A stretch of DNA of 64,000 nt. Source: Pseudomonas moorei. GTDB lineage: Bacteria; Pseudomonadota; Gammaproteobacteria; Pseudomonadales; Pseudomonadaceae. The DNA lies in contig NZ_VZPP01000016.1 in NCBI RefSeq assembly GCF_008801475.1, forward strand, positions 83,693 to 147,692. The letters run 5' to 3'. Shown piece after piece: positions 25,494-36,365 of the stretch. The position numbers and the translations under genes are program-made. The notes under the pieces are model-generated. The model worked only from the letters and a program-made list of their open reading frames with translations. It was not told where the DNA came from and did not search any database. How positions within the stretch are numbered: the stretch's first letter is position 1; each line of letters begins with the position of its first letter.

Positions 25494-27383
25494 TCAGATC
25501 CGGAAACTGCCCACCAACTGCTGCAAGCGCGCCGCCTGCTGTTCCAGATCGGCACAGGCACGCAAGGTCGATTGCAGGTTTTCCACACCCTCTTGATTGA
25601 GGGTGTTGATTTCGGTGATGTCCACGTTGATCGACTCGACCACGGCAGTCTGTTCCTCGGTCGCCGTGGCCACCGACTGGTTCATGCCGTCGATTTCGCC
25701 GATGCGCTGGGTCACGCTGCTCAGGCGCTCGCCCGCCAGGTTGGCGATTTCCACGCTGTCCTGGCTGTGGCGCTGGCTGTCGCTCATGGTGCTGACGGAT
25801 TCGCGCGCGCCAATTTGCAGCTCCTCGATCATGGTCTGCACCTGTTGCGCCGACTCCTGAGTGCGATGCGCGAGGTTACGCACTTCGTCGGCGACCACGG
25901 CAAACCCGCGTCCGGCTTCACCGGCTCGTGCTGCTTCGATGGCTGCGTTGAGGGCCAGCAGGTTGGTTTGCTGGGAGATGCTGGTGATGACTTCGAGGAT
26001 TTGCCCGATGTTCACGGTTTTGCTGTTGAGCGACTCGATGTTGCTGCTGGAGGCGCTGAGAATGCTCGATAGCTGATTCATCGCGGCAATGCTGCGATCT
26101 ACCACCTGCTGGCCGTCTTCGGCCAGGCTGCGGGCATCGCTGGCCTGGTTCGATGCTTGCGCGGCGTTGCGGGCGATCTCCTGGGCGGCGGCGCCGAGCT
26201 GATTGATTGCTGTGGCCACGCTGTTGGTACGCGAAGCTTGCTGGTCGGAGTTGTACATCGACGAGTTCGAGGCCGCGACGACCCGCAACGCGACTTCGTT
26301 GACCTGTCCGGTGGCCGAGCACACCTCGCGGATCGAACCGTGAATGCGCTCCACAAAACGGTTGAACGCGGTGCCAAGGATGCCGAATTCATCGTGGTTC
26401 ACGATGGTCAGGCGTTTGGTCAGGTCGCCTTCGCCGTCGGCAATATCGGCCATGGCGCGGGTCATGACGTGCAATGGCTGGATCAGGATGCGGATCAGCA
26501 TGCCCAGCAGGGCGATGATGATCACCACGGCAATGACGGTTGCAACGACTGCCGAGGCGCGGAATTCGCTGAGCGTGGAAAAGGCTTTGTCCTTGTCCAC
26601 GGATAAGCCGATGTACCAGTTCACCGACGATAACCCTTTGATCGGGGTGAAGGTCATGATGCGGGTTTTGCCATTGACCTGAATTTCACTCAGGTCGCTG
26701 CTGATAGCCGGCGTGTCCTGCGGGTAAACATCCTTGAGCGATTTCATCGCCAGCGCTTTGTCGGGGTGTACCAGGATCTTGCCGTCCGAGCTGACCAGGA
26801 AAGCGTAACCCATGCCCCCGAAGTCCAGCGCGCTGAGGGTGTCGGCGATCACTTGCAAACTCAAGTCGCCACCGACGACGCCGATGTTCTGTCCGTCCTT
26901 GACCACACTGTCAACGATGGAAATCACCAGTTGGCCAGATGCCAGATCGATATAGGGTTCAGTCAATGCAGGGCCGTTCGCGCTTTGCGCACTCTTGTAC
27001 CAGGGCCGAGCACGGGGGTCATAGCCATCGGGCATCTTGCTGTCCGGACGGATCATGAAGGAACCATCCTTGTTGCCCAGATAGGCGCCCATGAACGTCG
27101 ACGTTACGGCCTTTTGCACCAGCAGCTTGGAAACGTTGTCGGTATCAGGGTTCAGTGCCACGGTTTGCGACAGGTTTTCGATCAACAGACTGCGACCGGC
27201 CAGCCAGGTCTGGATATTGTTGGCAGTGACTCTGCCCATCTCCTGCAGATTATTGCCCAGGTCCCTTCGAATGGCGTTGCGCTGCAAGTAATCGTTGTAG
27301 AGCGTGAACGAGGCGAAGGCAGTAATGACGATGAGGGCGGCGGCAAGCAGGATTTTGTGGCTGAAACGCAGGTTTTTGTTCAT
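25494..27383 (-). CDS. Methyl-accepting chemotaxis protein, PctA/CtaA-type amino-acid receptor
   Basis: A 629-aa transmembrane chemoreceptor. The first helix is at about residues 10-28 and the second at about 275-298, bracketing a double-Cache periplasmic domain. That domain carries the amino-acid-binding pattern: YDPRARPWY, then TEPYIDLASGQ, then VGGDLSL, supplying the Tyr, Arg, Trp, Tyr, Tyr and Asp known from PctA-type sensors. HAMP follows, then the signalling tip SQQTNLLALNAAIEAARAGE. Start at MNKNLRF (27383) rather than an ATG 33 bp upstream. P. aeruginosa has pctA/B/C next to purU as I recall, which fits this place. Confidence 0.9.
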   Translation of the reverse strand: MNKNLRFSHKILLAAALIVITAFASFTLYNDYLQRNAIRRDLGNNLQEMGRVTANNIQTWLAGRSLLIENLSQTVALNPDTDNVSKLLVQKAVTSTFMGAYLGNKDGSFMIRPDSKMPDGYDPRARPWYKSAQSANGPALTEPYIDLASGQLVISIVDSVVKDGQNIGVVGGDLSLQVIADTLSALDFGGMGYAFLVSSDGKILVHPDKALAMKSLKDVYPQDTPAISSDLSEIQVNGKTRIMTFTPIKGLSSVNWYIGLSVDKDKAFSTLSEFRASAVVATVIAVVIIIALLGMLIRILIQPLHVMTRAMADIADGEGDLTKRLTIVNHDEFGILGTAFNRFVERIHGSIREVCSATGQVNEVALRVVAASNSSMYNSDQQASRTNSVATAINQLGAAAQEIARNAAQASNQASDARSLAEDGQQVVDRSIAAMNQLSSILSASSSNIESLNSKTVNIGQILEVITSISQQTNLLALNAAIEAARAGEAGRGFAVVADEVRNLAHRTQESAQQVQTMIEELQIGARESVSTMSDSQRHSQDSVEIANLAGERLSSVTQRIGEIDGMNQSVATATEEQTAVVESINVDITEINTLNQEGVENLQSTLRACADLEQQAARLQQLVGSFRI

Positions 27384-27560
27384 GACTTGGGGTTCCGCTA
27401 AGGTCTTAATGCCCAACGCGTGCTTTTATAAAGGAACGCAAGACGGGCAAGGTTGAAAGCAAGTGATATTTCCGTCGCTCCTTAAGGGAAATGTCCTACC
27501 AGATTGTGTCTGTCTGCTTTGTCGTTATTTCTATCGGCCGTGTAGGACCAAAGATTAACC

Positions 27561-29060
27561 ATGGGTGACCAAATGCCTGACTCATTGCAACTCGTCATCG
27601 GCGCCGATCTTGCGGGACAGCCGATCGCCCAGGCCATGCGCCTGGCCAATCGCCACGGTTTGATCGCGGGCGCCACCGGCACAGGCAAGACCGTTACCTT
27701 GCAACGCATGGCTGAAGACTTCAGTGACGCCGGCGTAGCGGTCTTCGCCGCCGATATCAAAGGCGATTTGTGCGGTCTGGGCGCTGCCGGCAATCCCCAG
27801 GGCAAGATCGCCGAGCGGATTGCCGGGATGCCTTGGCTGAAGCACAAGCCTCAGGCTTATCCGGTAACGCTGTGGGACGTACACGGTCAGTCCGGTCATC
27901 CGTTACGCACGACCTTGAGTGAAATGGGGCCGCTGCTGTTGGGAAGTTTGCTGGAACTGACGGATAGCCAGCAGTCGGCGCTGTACGCCGCCTTCAAGGT
28001 CGCAGACCGTGAAGGCCTGTTGCTGCTGGACTTGAAAGACTTGAAGGCGCTGCTCAATCACCTCAAGGACAATCCGGCGTTGCTCGGCGACGACGCGGCG
28101 TTGATGACCACCGGCTCCAGCCAGGCGCTGTTGCGGCGCCTGGCCACCCTGGAGCAGCAGGGCGCCGAAGCGCTGTTCGGCGAACCGGCGCTGCAACTTG
28201 AAGATATTCTGCAGCCGGCCGCCGATGGGCGTGGCCGCATTCATTTGCTCGATGCCAGTCGTCTGGTTCATGAAGCGCCTAAGGTCTACGCAACGTTCCT
28301 GCTGTGGCTGTTGGCTGAATTGTTCGAGCAATTGCCGGAACGCGGCGATGCGGACAAACCATTGCTGGCGCTGTTCTTCGACGAGGCGCACTTGTTGTTC
28401 GCCGGTACGCCGAAGGCATTGCAGGATCGCCTGGAGCAAGTGGTACGGCTGATTCGTTCGAAAGGTGTCGGTGTGTATTTCGTCACTCAATCGCCGGGCG
28501 ACTTGCCGGATGATGTACTGGCGCAGTTGGGGCTACGCATCCAGCACGGGTTACGCGCATTCACGGCCAAAGAACAGAAATCCCTGCGCGCGGTGGCCGA
28601 GGGTTTCCGTCCGAACCCGGCCTTCGATACCCTGTCGGTGCTGACCGAGCTCGGGATTGGCGAAGCCCTGGTCGGCACCTTGCAGGACAAGGGCACGCCG
28701 GAGATGGTCCAACGGGTGCTGGTAGCGCCACCGCAATCGCGGATCGGGCCGCTGAGTGACGCTGAGCGCGCGGCATTGATTGCCAGTTCGCCATTGCAGG
28801 GGCGATACGACAAGCCAATCGACCGCGAATCGGCCTATGAAGTGCTGATGGGGCGCAAAGGCCTGGCGCCTGAAGCTGAAGCCGCACCCGGCAAAGCGGC
28901 TCCGCAAGAGCCAAGCTTCACCGAGCAGGCCGGGGAATTTCTCGGCACGGCGGCCGGGCAGGCGCTGAAGTCGGCGATGCGACAGGCGGCGAATCAGTTG
29001 GGGCGACAGCTGGTGCGTGGGTTGATGGGATCATTATTGGGCGGCAGTAAACGCCGCTGA
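27561..29060 (+). CDS. HerA-like ATPase (DUF853 family)
   Basis: A 499-aa FtsK/HerA-superfamily ATPase. Walker A is IAGATGTGKTVTLQ (about residues 35-48), Walker B is LALFFDEAHLLF (about 270), and an arginine-finger-like region follows (AQLGLRIQHGLRAFTAKEQK). The C-terminal tail is alanine-rich and then basic. DUF853 proteins are widespread in proteobacteria and their DNA-processing role is not established. There is no NurA-like nuclease neighbour. A second ATG at 27573 is a possible start. Single gene, divergent from the chemoreceptor. Confidence 0.85.
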   Translation: MGDQMPDSLQLVIGADLAGQPIAQAMRLANRHGLIAGATGTGKTVTLQRMAEDFSDAGVAVFAADIKGDLCGLGAAGNPQGKIAERIAGMPWLKHKPQAYPVTLWDVHGQSGHPLRTTLSEMGPLLLGSLLELTDSQQSALYAAFKVADREGLLLLDLKDLKALLNHLKDNPALLGDDAALMTTGSSQALLRRLATLEQQGAEALFGEPALQLEDILQPAADGRGRIHLLDASRLVHEAPKVYATFLLWLLAELFEQLPERGDADKPLLALFFDEAHLLFAGTPKALQDRLEQVVRLIRSKGVGVYFVTQSPGDLPDDVLAQLGLRIQHGLRAFTAKEQKSLRAVAEGFRPNPAFDTLSVLTELGIGEALVGTLQDKGTPEMVQRVLVAPPQSRIGPLSDAERAALIASSPLQGRYDKPIDRESAYEVLMGRKGLAPEAEAAPGKAAPQEPSFTEQAGEFLGTAAGQALKSAMRQAANQLGRQLVRGLMGSLLGGSKRR

Positions 29061-29088
29061 TCCGAGCCGGGGTATTAAATAGCCAGTA

Positions 29089-29544
29089 TCAGCCCTTGGG
29101 CCTGGCGTGCGCCGCCAATCGTTCCAGCGCGGCCCGCAGTTTCGGGTCGCTGATGCCATCGGCCGTCGCCTGGATGGTGGCGGCGGCATCATTGGACAAA
29201 TCCATGGTATGCCCGGCGGCACCTTGCTGAATGGTGGGCGGCTGTACCTTGAACAGGATTCGCGTGAGGTTGGCGAACTCGTCGAACATCTGCAATTGCC
29301 GCTGCAGGCGCTTTTGTTGATAACGCAGGCGAGTGGCCCAATGACCATCGGTGACAATCAGCAACAAACTGCCTTCGCGCCACGATGCAACGTGACAATG
29401 CTCACGGGCGGCCGGCTGCAATTGGCTTTCCAGCAGGCGTTGCAGATGACCCAGGCGTTGGGCGTGGCCGAGAATGGCCTTGAGCGGCTTGGCTTCGCGA
29501 AGCAGAACGGCGGGTGCTCTGGCCGTAAGAGGGCGAAATGCCAT
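29089..29544 (-). CDS. dciA: DciA-type (DUF721) replicative helicase loader
   Basis: A 151-aa protein of the DUF721 family; DciA loads the replicative helicase DnaB in bacteria lacking DnaC. The conserved N-terminal domain is seen as LGHLQRLLESQLQPAAREH, then VASWREGSLLLIVTDGHWAT and the following LRYQQKRLQRQL. The C-terminal 45 residues are divergent, as is common. It is divergent from secA, as I recall for PA4404/PA4403. Here the gene on its other side is a HerA-like ATPase rather than the lpxC-side genes. Confidence 0.85.
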   Translation of the reverse strand: MAFRPLTARAPAVLLREAKPLKAILGHAQRLGHLQRLLESQLQPAAREHCHVASWREGSLLLIVTDGHWATRLRYQQKRLQRQLQMFDEFANLTRILFKVQPPTIQQGAAGHTMDLSNDAAATIQATADGISDPKLRAALERLAAHARPKG

Positions 29545-29852
29545 GATCAGACACCTGAAGTAACAGAGCCGCCATGGTAGCAGAAAGCACCGGATGCACC
29601 TGCCCCATTGCTTTTATGCGTGCTTTGCCCATTAAATCAACGAGTAACTTCTGTGCTGTATCGCTTGAAGTTCAGCCATTTGCCCCTATTTTAAGTGAGC
29701 CCCGTCACAGCGCTGTGCCAGCATCGTGGAATAACGCCACTTTCCTCACCATCGTTTCCGGGTAGAATGCTCGTTCGCATGCGGCCATGAGGGCTGCACG
29801 GGCGACTCACGGGGCCGCCCTCCATCCCTTTAGTGTGGAAGATCCTGCCGAT
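29545..29852. other. dciA-secA divergent intergenic region
   Basis: A 308-bp gap. A plausible secA -10 box TAGAAT lies at 29763-29768, with a weak -35 (TTTCCT) 16 bp upstream. I see no secM-like gene or clear leader peptide. Confidence 0.45.
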
Positions 29853-32588
<2,736 letters not shown>

Positions 32589-32615
32589 AACCCGTTTCAT
32601 ACGCTGAAATACCCG

Positions 32616-32648
32616 CGCCGCGACCGGCTCATGCCGTCGCGGCGTTTT
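32616..32648 (+). terminator. Terminator after secA
   Basis: CGCCGCGAC / GTCGCGGCG stem, 11-base loop, then TTTT. It lies 27 bases after the secA stop and before the argJ ribosome site. Confidence 0.75.
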
Positions 32649-32709
32649 GCCATTTAAACCACCGCTCTTCCTGAAGCGGTGCAGACATCATCTATTAAGG
32701 AGCGCATTC

Positions 32710-33927
32710 ATGGCTGTTGGTCTTGGTCCTTTGCCAACGTTGCACCCGGTTGCCGGTTTTGAACTCGGTATCGCCTCTGCCGGTATCAAGCGCCCGGGGC
32801 GCAAGGATGTTGTGGTCATGCGCTGTGCCGAAGGCTCGACAGTCGCCGGCGTGTTCACCCTCAACGCCTTTTGCGCGGCACCGGTGATCCTGGCCAAGCA
32901 GCGTGTGCAAGGCCCGGTGCGTTACCTGCTGACCAACACCGGCAATGCCAACGCCGGTACCGGCGAGCCAGGTCTGGCCGCCGCCGAGCGTACGTGCGCC
33001 AAACTGGCTGAGCTGGCGGGTGTGGATGCCAGCCTGGTGCTGCCGTACTCCACCGGTGTGATCGGCGAGCCACTGCCGGTCGAGAAAATCGAAGGCGCGC
33101 TGCAAGCCGCGCTTGATGACCTGTCGATCAACAACTGGGAAGCTGCCGCCACCGGCATCATGACCACCGATACCCTGCCCAAGGGTGCCAGCCGTCAGTT
33201 CCAGCATGACGGCGTGACCATCACCGTCACCGGTATCAGCAAAGGCGCGGGCATGATCCGCCCGAACATGGCAACCATGCTCGGCTACATCGCCACCGAC
33301 GCCAAAGTCTCTCGCGATGTATTGCAAAATCTGTTGCTGGACGGCGCCAACAAGTCGTTCAACCGCATCACCATCGATGGCGACACCTCGACCAACGACT
33401 GCTGTATGCTGATCGCCACCGGTCAGGCAGCGCTGCCGGAAATCACCCGCGCCGAAGGCGAGCTGTTCGCCAAGTTGAAACAGGCGGTGTTCGAAGTGTG
33501 CATGGACGTGGCCCAGGCCATCGTTCGCGACGGTGAAGGTGCGACCAAGTTCGTCACCGTAGAAGTCAACGGCGGCGGCAATCACCAGGAGTGCCTGGAC
33601 GTCGGTTACACCGTGGCTCACTCGCCACTGATCAAGACCGCACTGTTTGCCTCCGACCCGAACTGGGGACGTATCCTCGCCGCTGTAGGCCGCGCGGGTG
33701 TACCGAATCTGGATGTCAGCAAAATCGACGTGTTCCTCGGTGAAGTGTGCATCGCCAGCCGTGGCGCGCGTGCCGCGACTTACACCGAAGCCCAGGGTGC
33801 GGCGGTGATGCAACAGGAAGAAATCACCATCCGTATCGAGCTGGGACGCGGCGATTGCAGCGAAACCATCTGGACCACCGACCTGTCGCATGAGTACGTG
33901 AAGATCAACGCGGAATACCGTACTTAA
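32710..33927 (+). CDS. argJ: Bifunctional ornithine acetyltransferase / N-acetylglutamate synthase
   Basis: Recycles the acetyl group in arginine synthesis by moving it from N-acetylornithine to glutamate. The 405-aa chain carries the self-cleavage site in AATGIMTTDTLPKG, where the second Thr of the MTT element becomes the nucleophile of the beta chain. Other family stretches are TNTGNANAGTGEPG and NRITIDGDTSTNDC. The ATG at 32710 follows AAGGAGCG; the upstream frame from 32647 crosses the secA terminator. Order secA-argJ as I recall for PA4403-PA4402. Confidence 0.95.
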   Translation: MAVGLGPLPTLHPVAGFELGIASAGIKRPGRKDVVVMRCAEGSTVAGVFTLNAFCAAPVILAKQRVQGPVRYLLTNTGNANAGTGEPGLAAAERTCAKLAELAGVDASLVLPYSTGVIGEPLPVEKIEGALQAALDDLSINNWEAAATGIMTTDTLPKGASRQFQHDGVTITVTGISKGAGMIRPNMATMLGYIATDAKVSRDVLQNLLLDGANKSFNRITIDGDTSTNDCCMLIATGQAALPEITRAEGELFAKLKQAVFEVCMDVAQAIVRDGEGATKFVTVEVNGGGNHQECLDVGYTVAHSPLIKTALFASDPNWGRILAAVGRAGVPNLDVSKIDVFLGEVCIASRGARAATYTEAQGAAVMQQEEITIRIELGRGDCSETIWTTDLSHEYVKINAEYRT

Positions 33928-33940
33928 GATCGCGTCGACA

Positions 33941-34018
33941 CCATCGCGAGCAGGCTCGCTCCCACATTGGATTTGTGTACACCTGAACAATTGTGGGAGC
34001 TAGCCTGCCAGCGATGGC
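33941..34018. repeat. Hybrid REPIN between argJ and GST gene
   Basis: The left arm CCATCGCGAGCAGGCTCGCT (continuing CCCACA) and the right arm TGTGGGAGCTAGCCTGCCAG (continuing CGATGG) are imperfect inverted copies. The left is of the GCGAGCAGGCTCGC type and the right of the GCTAGCCTGCCAGC type, so the element pairs two REP subfamilies. Confidence 0.8.
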
Positions 34019-34074
34019 GGTCTGCCAGTCACTCGCTCGACTGGCCTGTACTCATCATCCAAAAGGTCCCGAAC

Positions 34075-34707
34075 ATGAGCCTTCACCTGATCATCGGCGA
34101 CAAACTGTATTCCTCCTGGTCCCTGCGCGGCGCCCTGGCTCTCGACCTGACCGGTGCTCCCTATACCGAGGAGCTGATCAAGCTCAACCAGCCGGACACT
34201 CGCGAGCGCCTGCTCAAGCATTCGCCGACTGGCAAAGTTCCCCTGCTCAAAACCGAGCACGGCACCATCGCCGATTCGCTGGCGATTGCCGAGTACCTGG
34301 CAGAACGGTTCCCGGATGCCAATCTTTGGCCCAAGGACGTCTGCGCGCGTGCCCAGGCACGTTCGGCGTGCGCACAGATGCATGCCGGGTTCTTCGCCAT
34401 GCGCGGCAATATGCCTTTCGATCTGAGTCGTGATGCACCGCTGTCGCCGGTTCCGGCCGACGTGCAGGCGGACATCGAGCGCATGTACGCGTTGTGGGCC
34501 GAGTGCCGAGCCGTCGCGACGGAAAGCGGGCCGTACCTGTTTGGCCGGGCCACCCTGGCCGACGCGTTTTTTGCACCCATCGCTGTGCGCCTGCGTACCT
34601 ATCAGGTGAAACTGTCCGCGGCTGACGAGGCCTATGTGCAAACCATCTACCAATGGCCAGCCTTCAAGGCCTGGCAGAAGGCCGGACTGGAGGAAATCAA
34701 GCGGTGA
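34075..34707 (+). CDS. Glutathione S-transferase family protein
   Basis: A 210-aa cytosolic GST. The thioredoxin-fold N-domain shows LYSSWSLRGALAL at the catalytic-Ser position, the cis-proline element TGKVPLL and the glutathione-contact segment IADSLAIAEYLAERFPD; the C-domain is all-helical. The substrate is unknown. The ATG at 34075 is used because the upstream frame passes through a REPIN. It overlaps the next gene by 4 bp (GTGA), so the two are coupled. Confidence 0.88.
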   Translation: MSLHLIIGDKLYSSWSLRGALALDLTGAPYTEELIKLNQPDTRERLLKHSPTGKVPLLKTEHGTIADSLAIAEYLAERFPDANLWPKDVCARAQARSACAQMHAGFFAMRGNMPFDLSRDAPLSPVPADVQADIERMYALWAECRAVATESGPYLFGRATLADAFFAPIAVRLRTYQVKLSAADEAYVQTIYQWPAFKAWQKAGLEEIKR

Positions 34708-35648
34708 AACGAGTACACGTAGCTGCCGCCGTTATCCGTGATAGCAGCGGCAAGATCCTCATCGCCCGCCGCGCCGACACCCAGCATCAGGGTGGGCTGT
34801 GGGAATTCCCTGGTGGCAAGGTCGAGGCCGACGAGTCCGTTACAACGGCTCTTGGTCGTGAGCTTCACGAAGAACTGGGCATTGTCGTCGACGTCGCGCG
34901 ACCGTTGATCAAGGTTCAGCACGACTACCCGGACAAGCAAGTACTGCTGGATGTCTGGGAGGTCTCGGCGTTCACCGGCGAGCCTCATGGTGCCGAAGGC
35001 CAGCCTCTGGCCTGGGTGACGCCTCGTGAACTGTCGAATTACGAGTTTCCGCAGGCCAATCGGCCAATCGTTGCTGCTGCCCGTTTGCCCGACCAATACC
35101 TGATCACCCCGGAGGATCTGGAAACCCCGGCCTTGCTGAGGGGAATCCAGAAAGCCATCGCTGGCGGCATCAAGCTGATCCAGTTGCGCGCACCGAACGG
35201 TTATGACCCCAAGTATCGTGATCTGGCTGTGGACGCGGTGGGACTGTGCGCCGGCAAGGCGCAGTTGATGATCAAGGGCCCGTTCGAGTGGTTGGGGGAT
35301 TTCCCTTCCGCCGGTTGGCACATCACGTCGGCGCAGTTGCGTAAATACGCGGCAGCCGGTCGACCGTTGCCGGCATCGCGCTGGTTGGCGGCGTCCTGTC
35401 ATAACGCCGAAGAGCTGGCGCTGGCTGAAGAGATGGGCGTGGACTTCGTGACCTTGTCGCCTGTGCAGCCGACCCTCACACATCCAGGCGCTCAGCCGCT
35501 GGGTTGGGAACAGGCTTCGACCTTGATCGAGGGCTTCAGCAAACCGGTGTTTTTGCTGGGCGGCGTTGGGCCTGCGGAGGTTCAGAAGGCTTGGGCGGCA
35601 GGTGCCCAGGGTGTGGCGGGGATTCGGGCTTTTTGGCCTGAGGCCTGA
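34704..35648 (+). CDS. MutT (Nudix) - ThiE-like fusion protein
   Basis: A 314-aa two-domain protein. Residues 1-130 form a MutT-type Nudix hydrolase with a complete Nudix box (GGKVEADESVTTALGREL, then HEELGI), which would remove 8-oxo-dGTP. Residues 140-314 resemble thiamine-phosphate synthase (IAGGIKLIQLRAP, DFVTLSPVQPT, LGGVGP), but the usual ThiE catalytic stretches look degraded. The start is the GTG in the GTGA overlap with the GST gene. I recall the same fusion at PA4400. Whether the second domain makes thiamine phosphate is unknown; it may be a nucleotide-sensing part. Confidence 0.88.
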   Translation: MKRVHVAAAVIRDSSGKILIARRADTQHQGGLWEFPGGKVEADESVTTALGRELHEELGIVVDVARPLIKVQHDYPDKQVLLDVWEVSAFTGEPHGAEGQPLAWVTPRELSNYEFPQANRPIVAAARLPDQYLITPEDLETPALLRGIQKAIAGGIKLIQLRAPNGYDPKYRDLAVDAVGLCAGKAQLMIKGPFEWLGDFPSAGWHITSAQLRKYAAAGRPLPASRWLAASCHNAEELALAEEMGVDFVTLSPVQPTLTHPGAQPLGWEQASTLIEGFSKPVFLLGGVGPAEVQKAWAAGAQGVAGIRAFWPEA

Positions 35649-35666
35649 TTATGCAGTGATGCTGCC

Positions 35667-35768
35667 GGCCTCTTCGCGGGCAAGACCGCGCCCACAGGTT
35701 TAGCGGTGTACACAGATTTTGTGTTCGACGCGATCACTGTGGGAGCGGGCTTGCCCGCGAAGAGGCCC
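35667..35768. repeat. REPIN of the GCGGGCTTGCCCGC type
   Basis: GGCCTCTTCGCGGGCAAGAC (continuing CGCGCCCACAGG) and CTGTGGGAGCGGGCTTGCCC (continuing GCGAAGAGGCC) are inverted copies. It lies between convergent genes and may help separate their transcripts. Confidence 0.88.
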
Positions 35769-35781
35769 TAATAGGCGACGA

Positions 35782-36363
35782 CTAAACTTCAGGTTTCGCC
35801 GCGGGCTGCCAAAGAATCTCCGCAACCCCCTGACGCCGGGCAATTACCCGCGCCACCACAAACAGCAAATCCGACAATCGGTTGATGTATGCAAGGCCCA
35901 CTCCGGCCAAGGGTTCAATCGCGTTCAAATGCTGACAGCGGCGCTCGGCACTGCGAGCCAGGCTGCGGCAGACGTGCGCCTGGGCAATCAGCATCGAACC
36001 GCCCGGCAGGATGAAATTCTCCAGCGGTCCCAGCTCCTCGTTCCACACATCGATCGCCGCTTCCAGGCGTTCGATTTCTCCGGCGTTCAATGCCTGATAC
36101 TCCGGCATTGCCAGTTCGCCACCAAGGTCGAACAGTCGGTGCTGACAGGGGGCCAATACCTCGATCACCTCCTTCAATCCCGGATGCTCGACGCTCTGGG
36201 CGGCCAGCCCGGCGAGCAACACACCCACCTGACTGTTGAGCGAATCGACCTCGCCAATGGCCTCGATCCGTGGATGGTCCTTGGGCACGCGGCGGCCGCC
36301 GCCCAGACCGGTTTCGCCTTTGTCGCCGGTGCGGGTGTAAATCTTCGACAAGCGAAAGCCCAT
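35782..36363 (-). CDS. Cob(I)alamin adenosyltransferase, PduO-type
   Basis: Transfers the adenosyl group of ATP to cob(I)alamin to make coenzyme B12. The 193-aa chain begins with the ATP-binding signature IYTRTGDKGETGLGGGRR and has the conserved helix AHVCRSLARSAERRCQHLN. PduO-type enzymes are trimers. The stop of the sensor kinase gene is 3 bp beyond its start codon on the same strand, so the two are probably one transcript. Confidence 0.92.
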   Translation of the reverse strand: MGFRLSKIYTRTGDKGETGLGGGRRVPKDHPRIEAIGEVDSLNSQVGVLLAGLAAQSVEHPGLKEVIEVLAPCQHRLFDLGGELAMPEYQALNAGEIERLEAAIDVWNEELGPLENFILPGGSMLIAQAHVCRSLARSAERRCQHLNAIEPLAGVGLAYINRLSDLLFVVARVIARRQGVAEILWQPAAKPEV

Positions 36364-36365
36364 GG

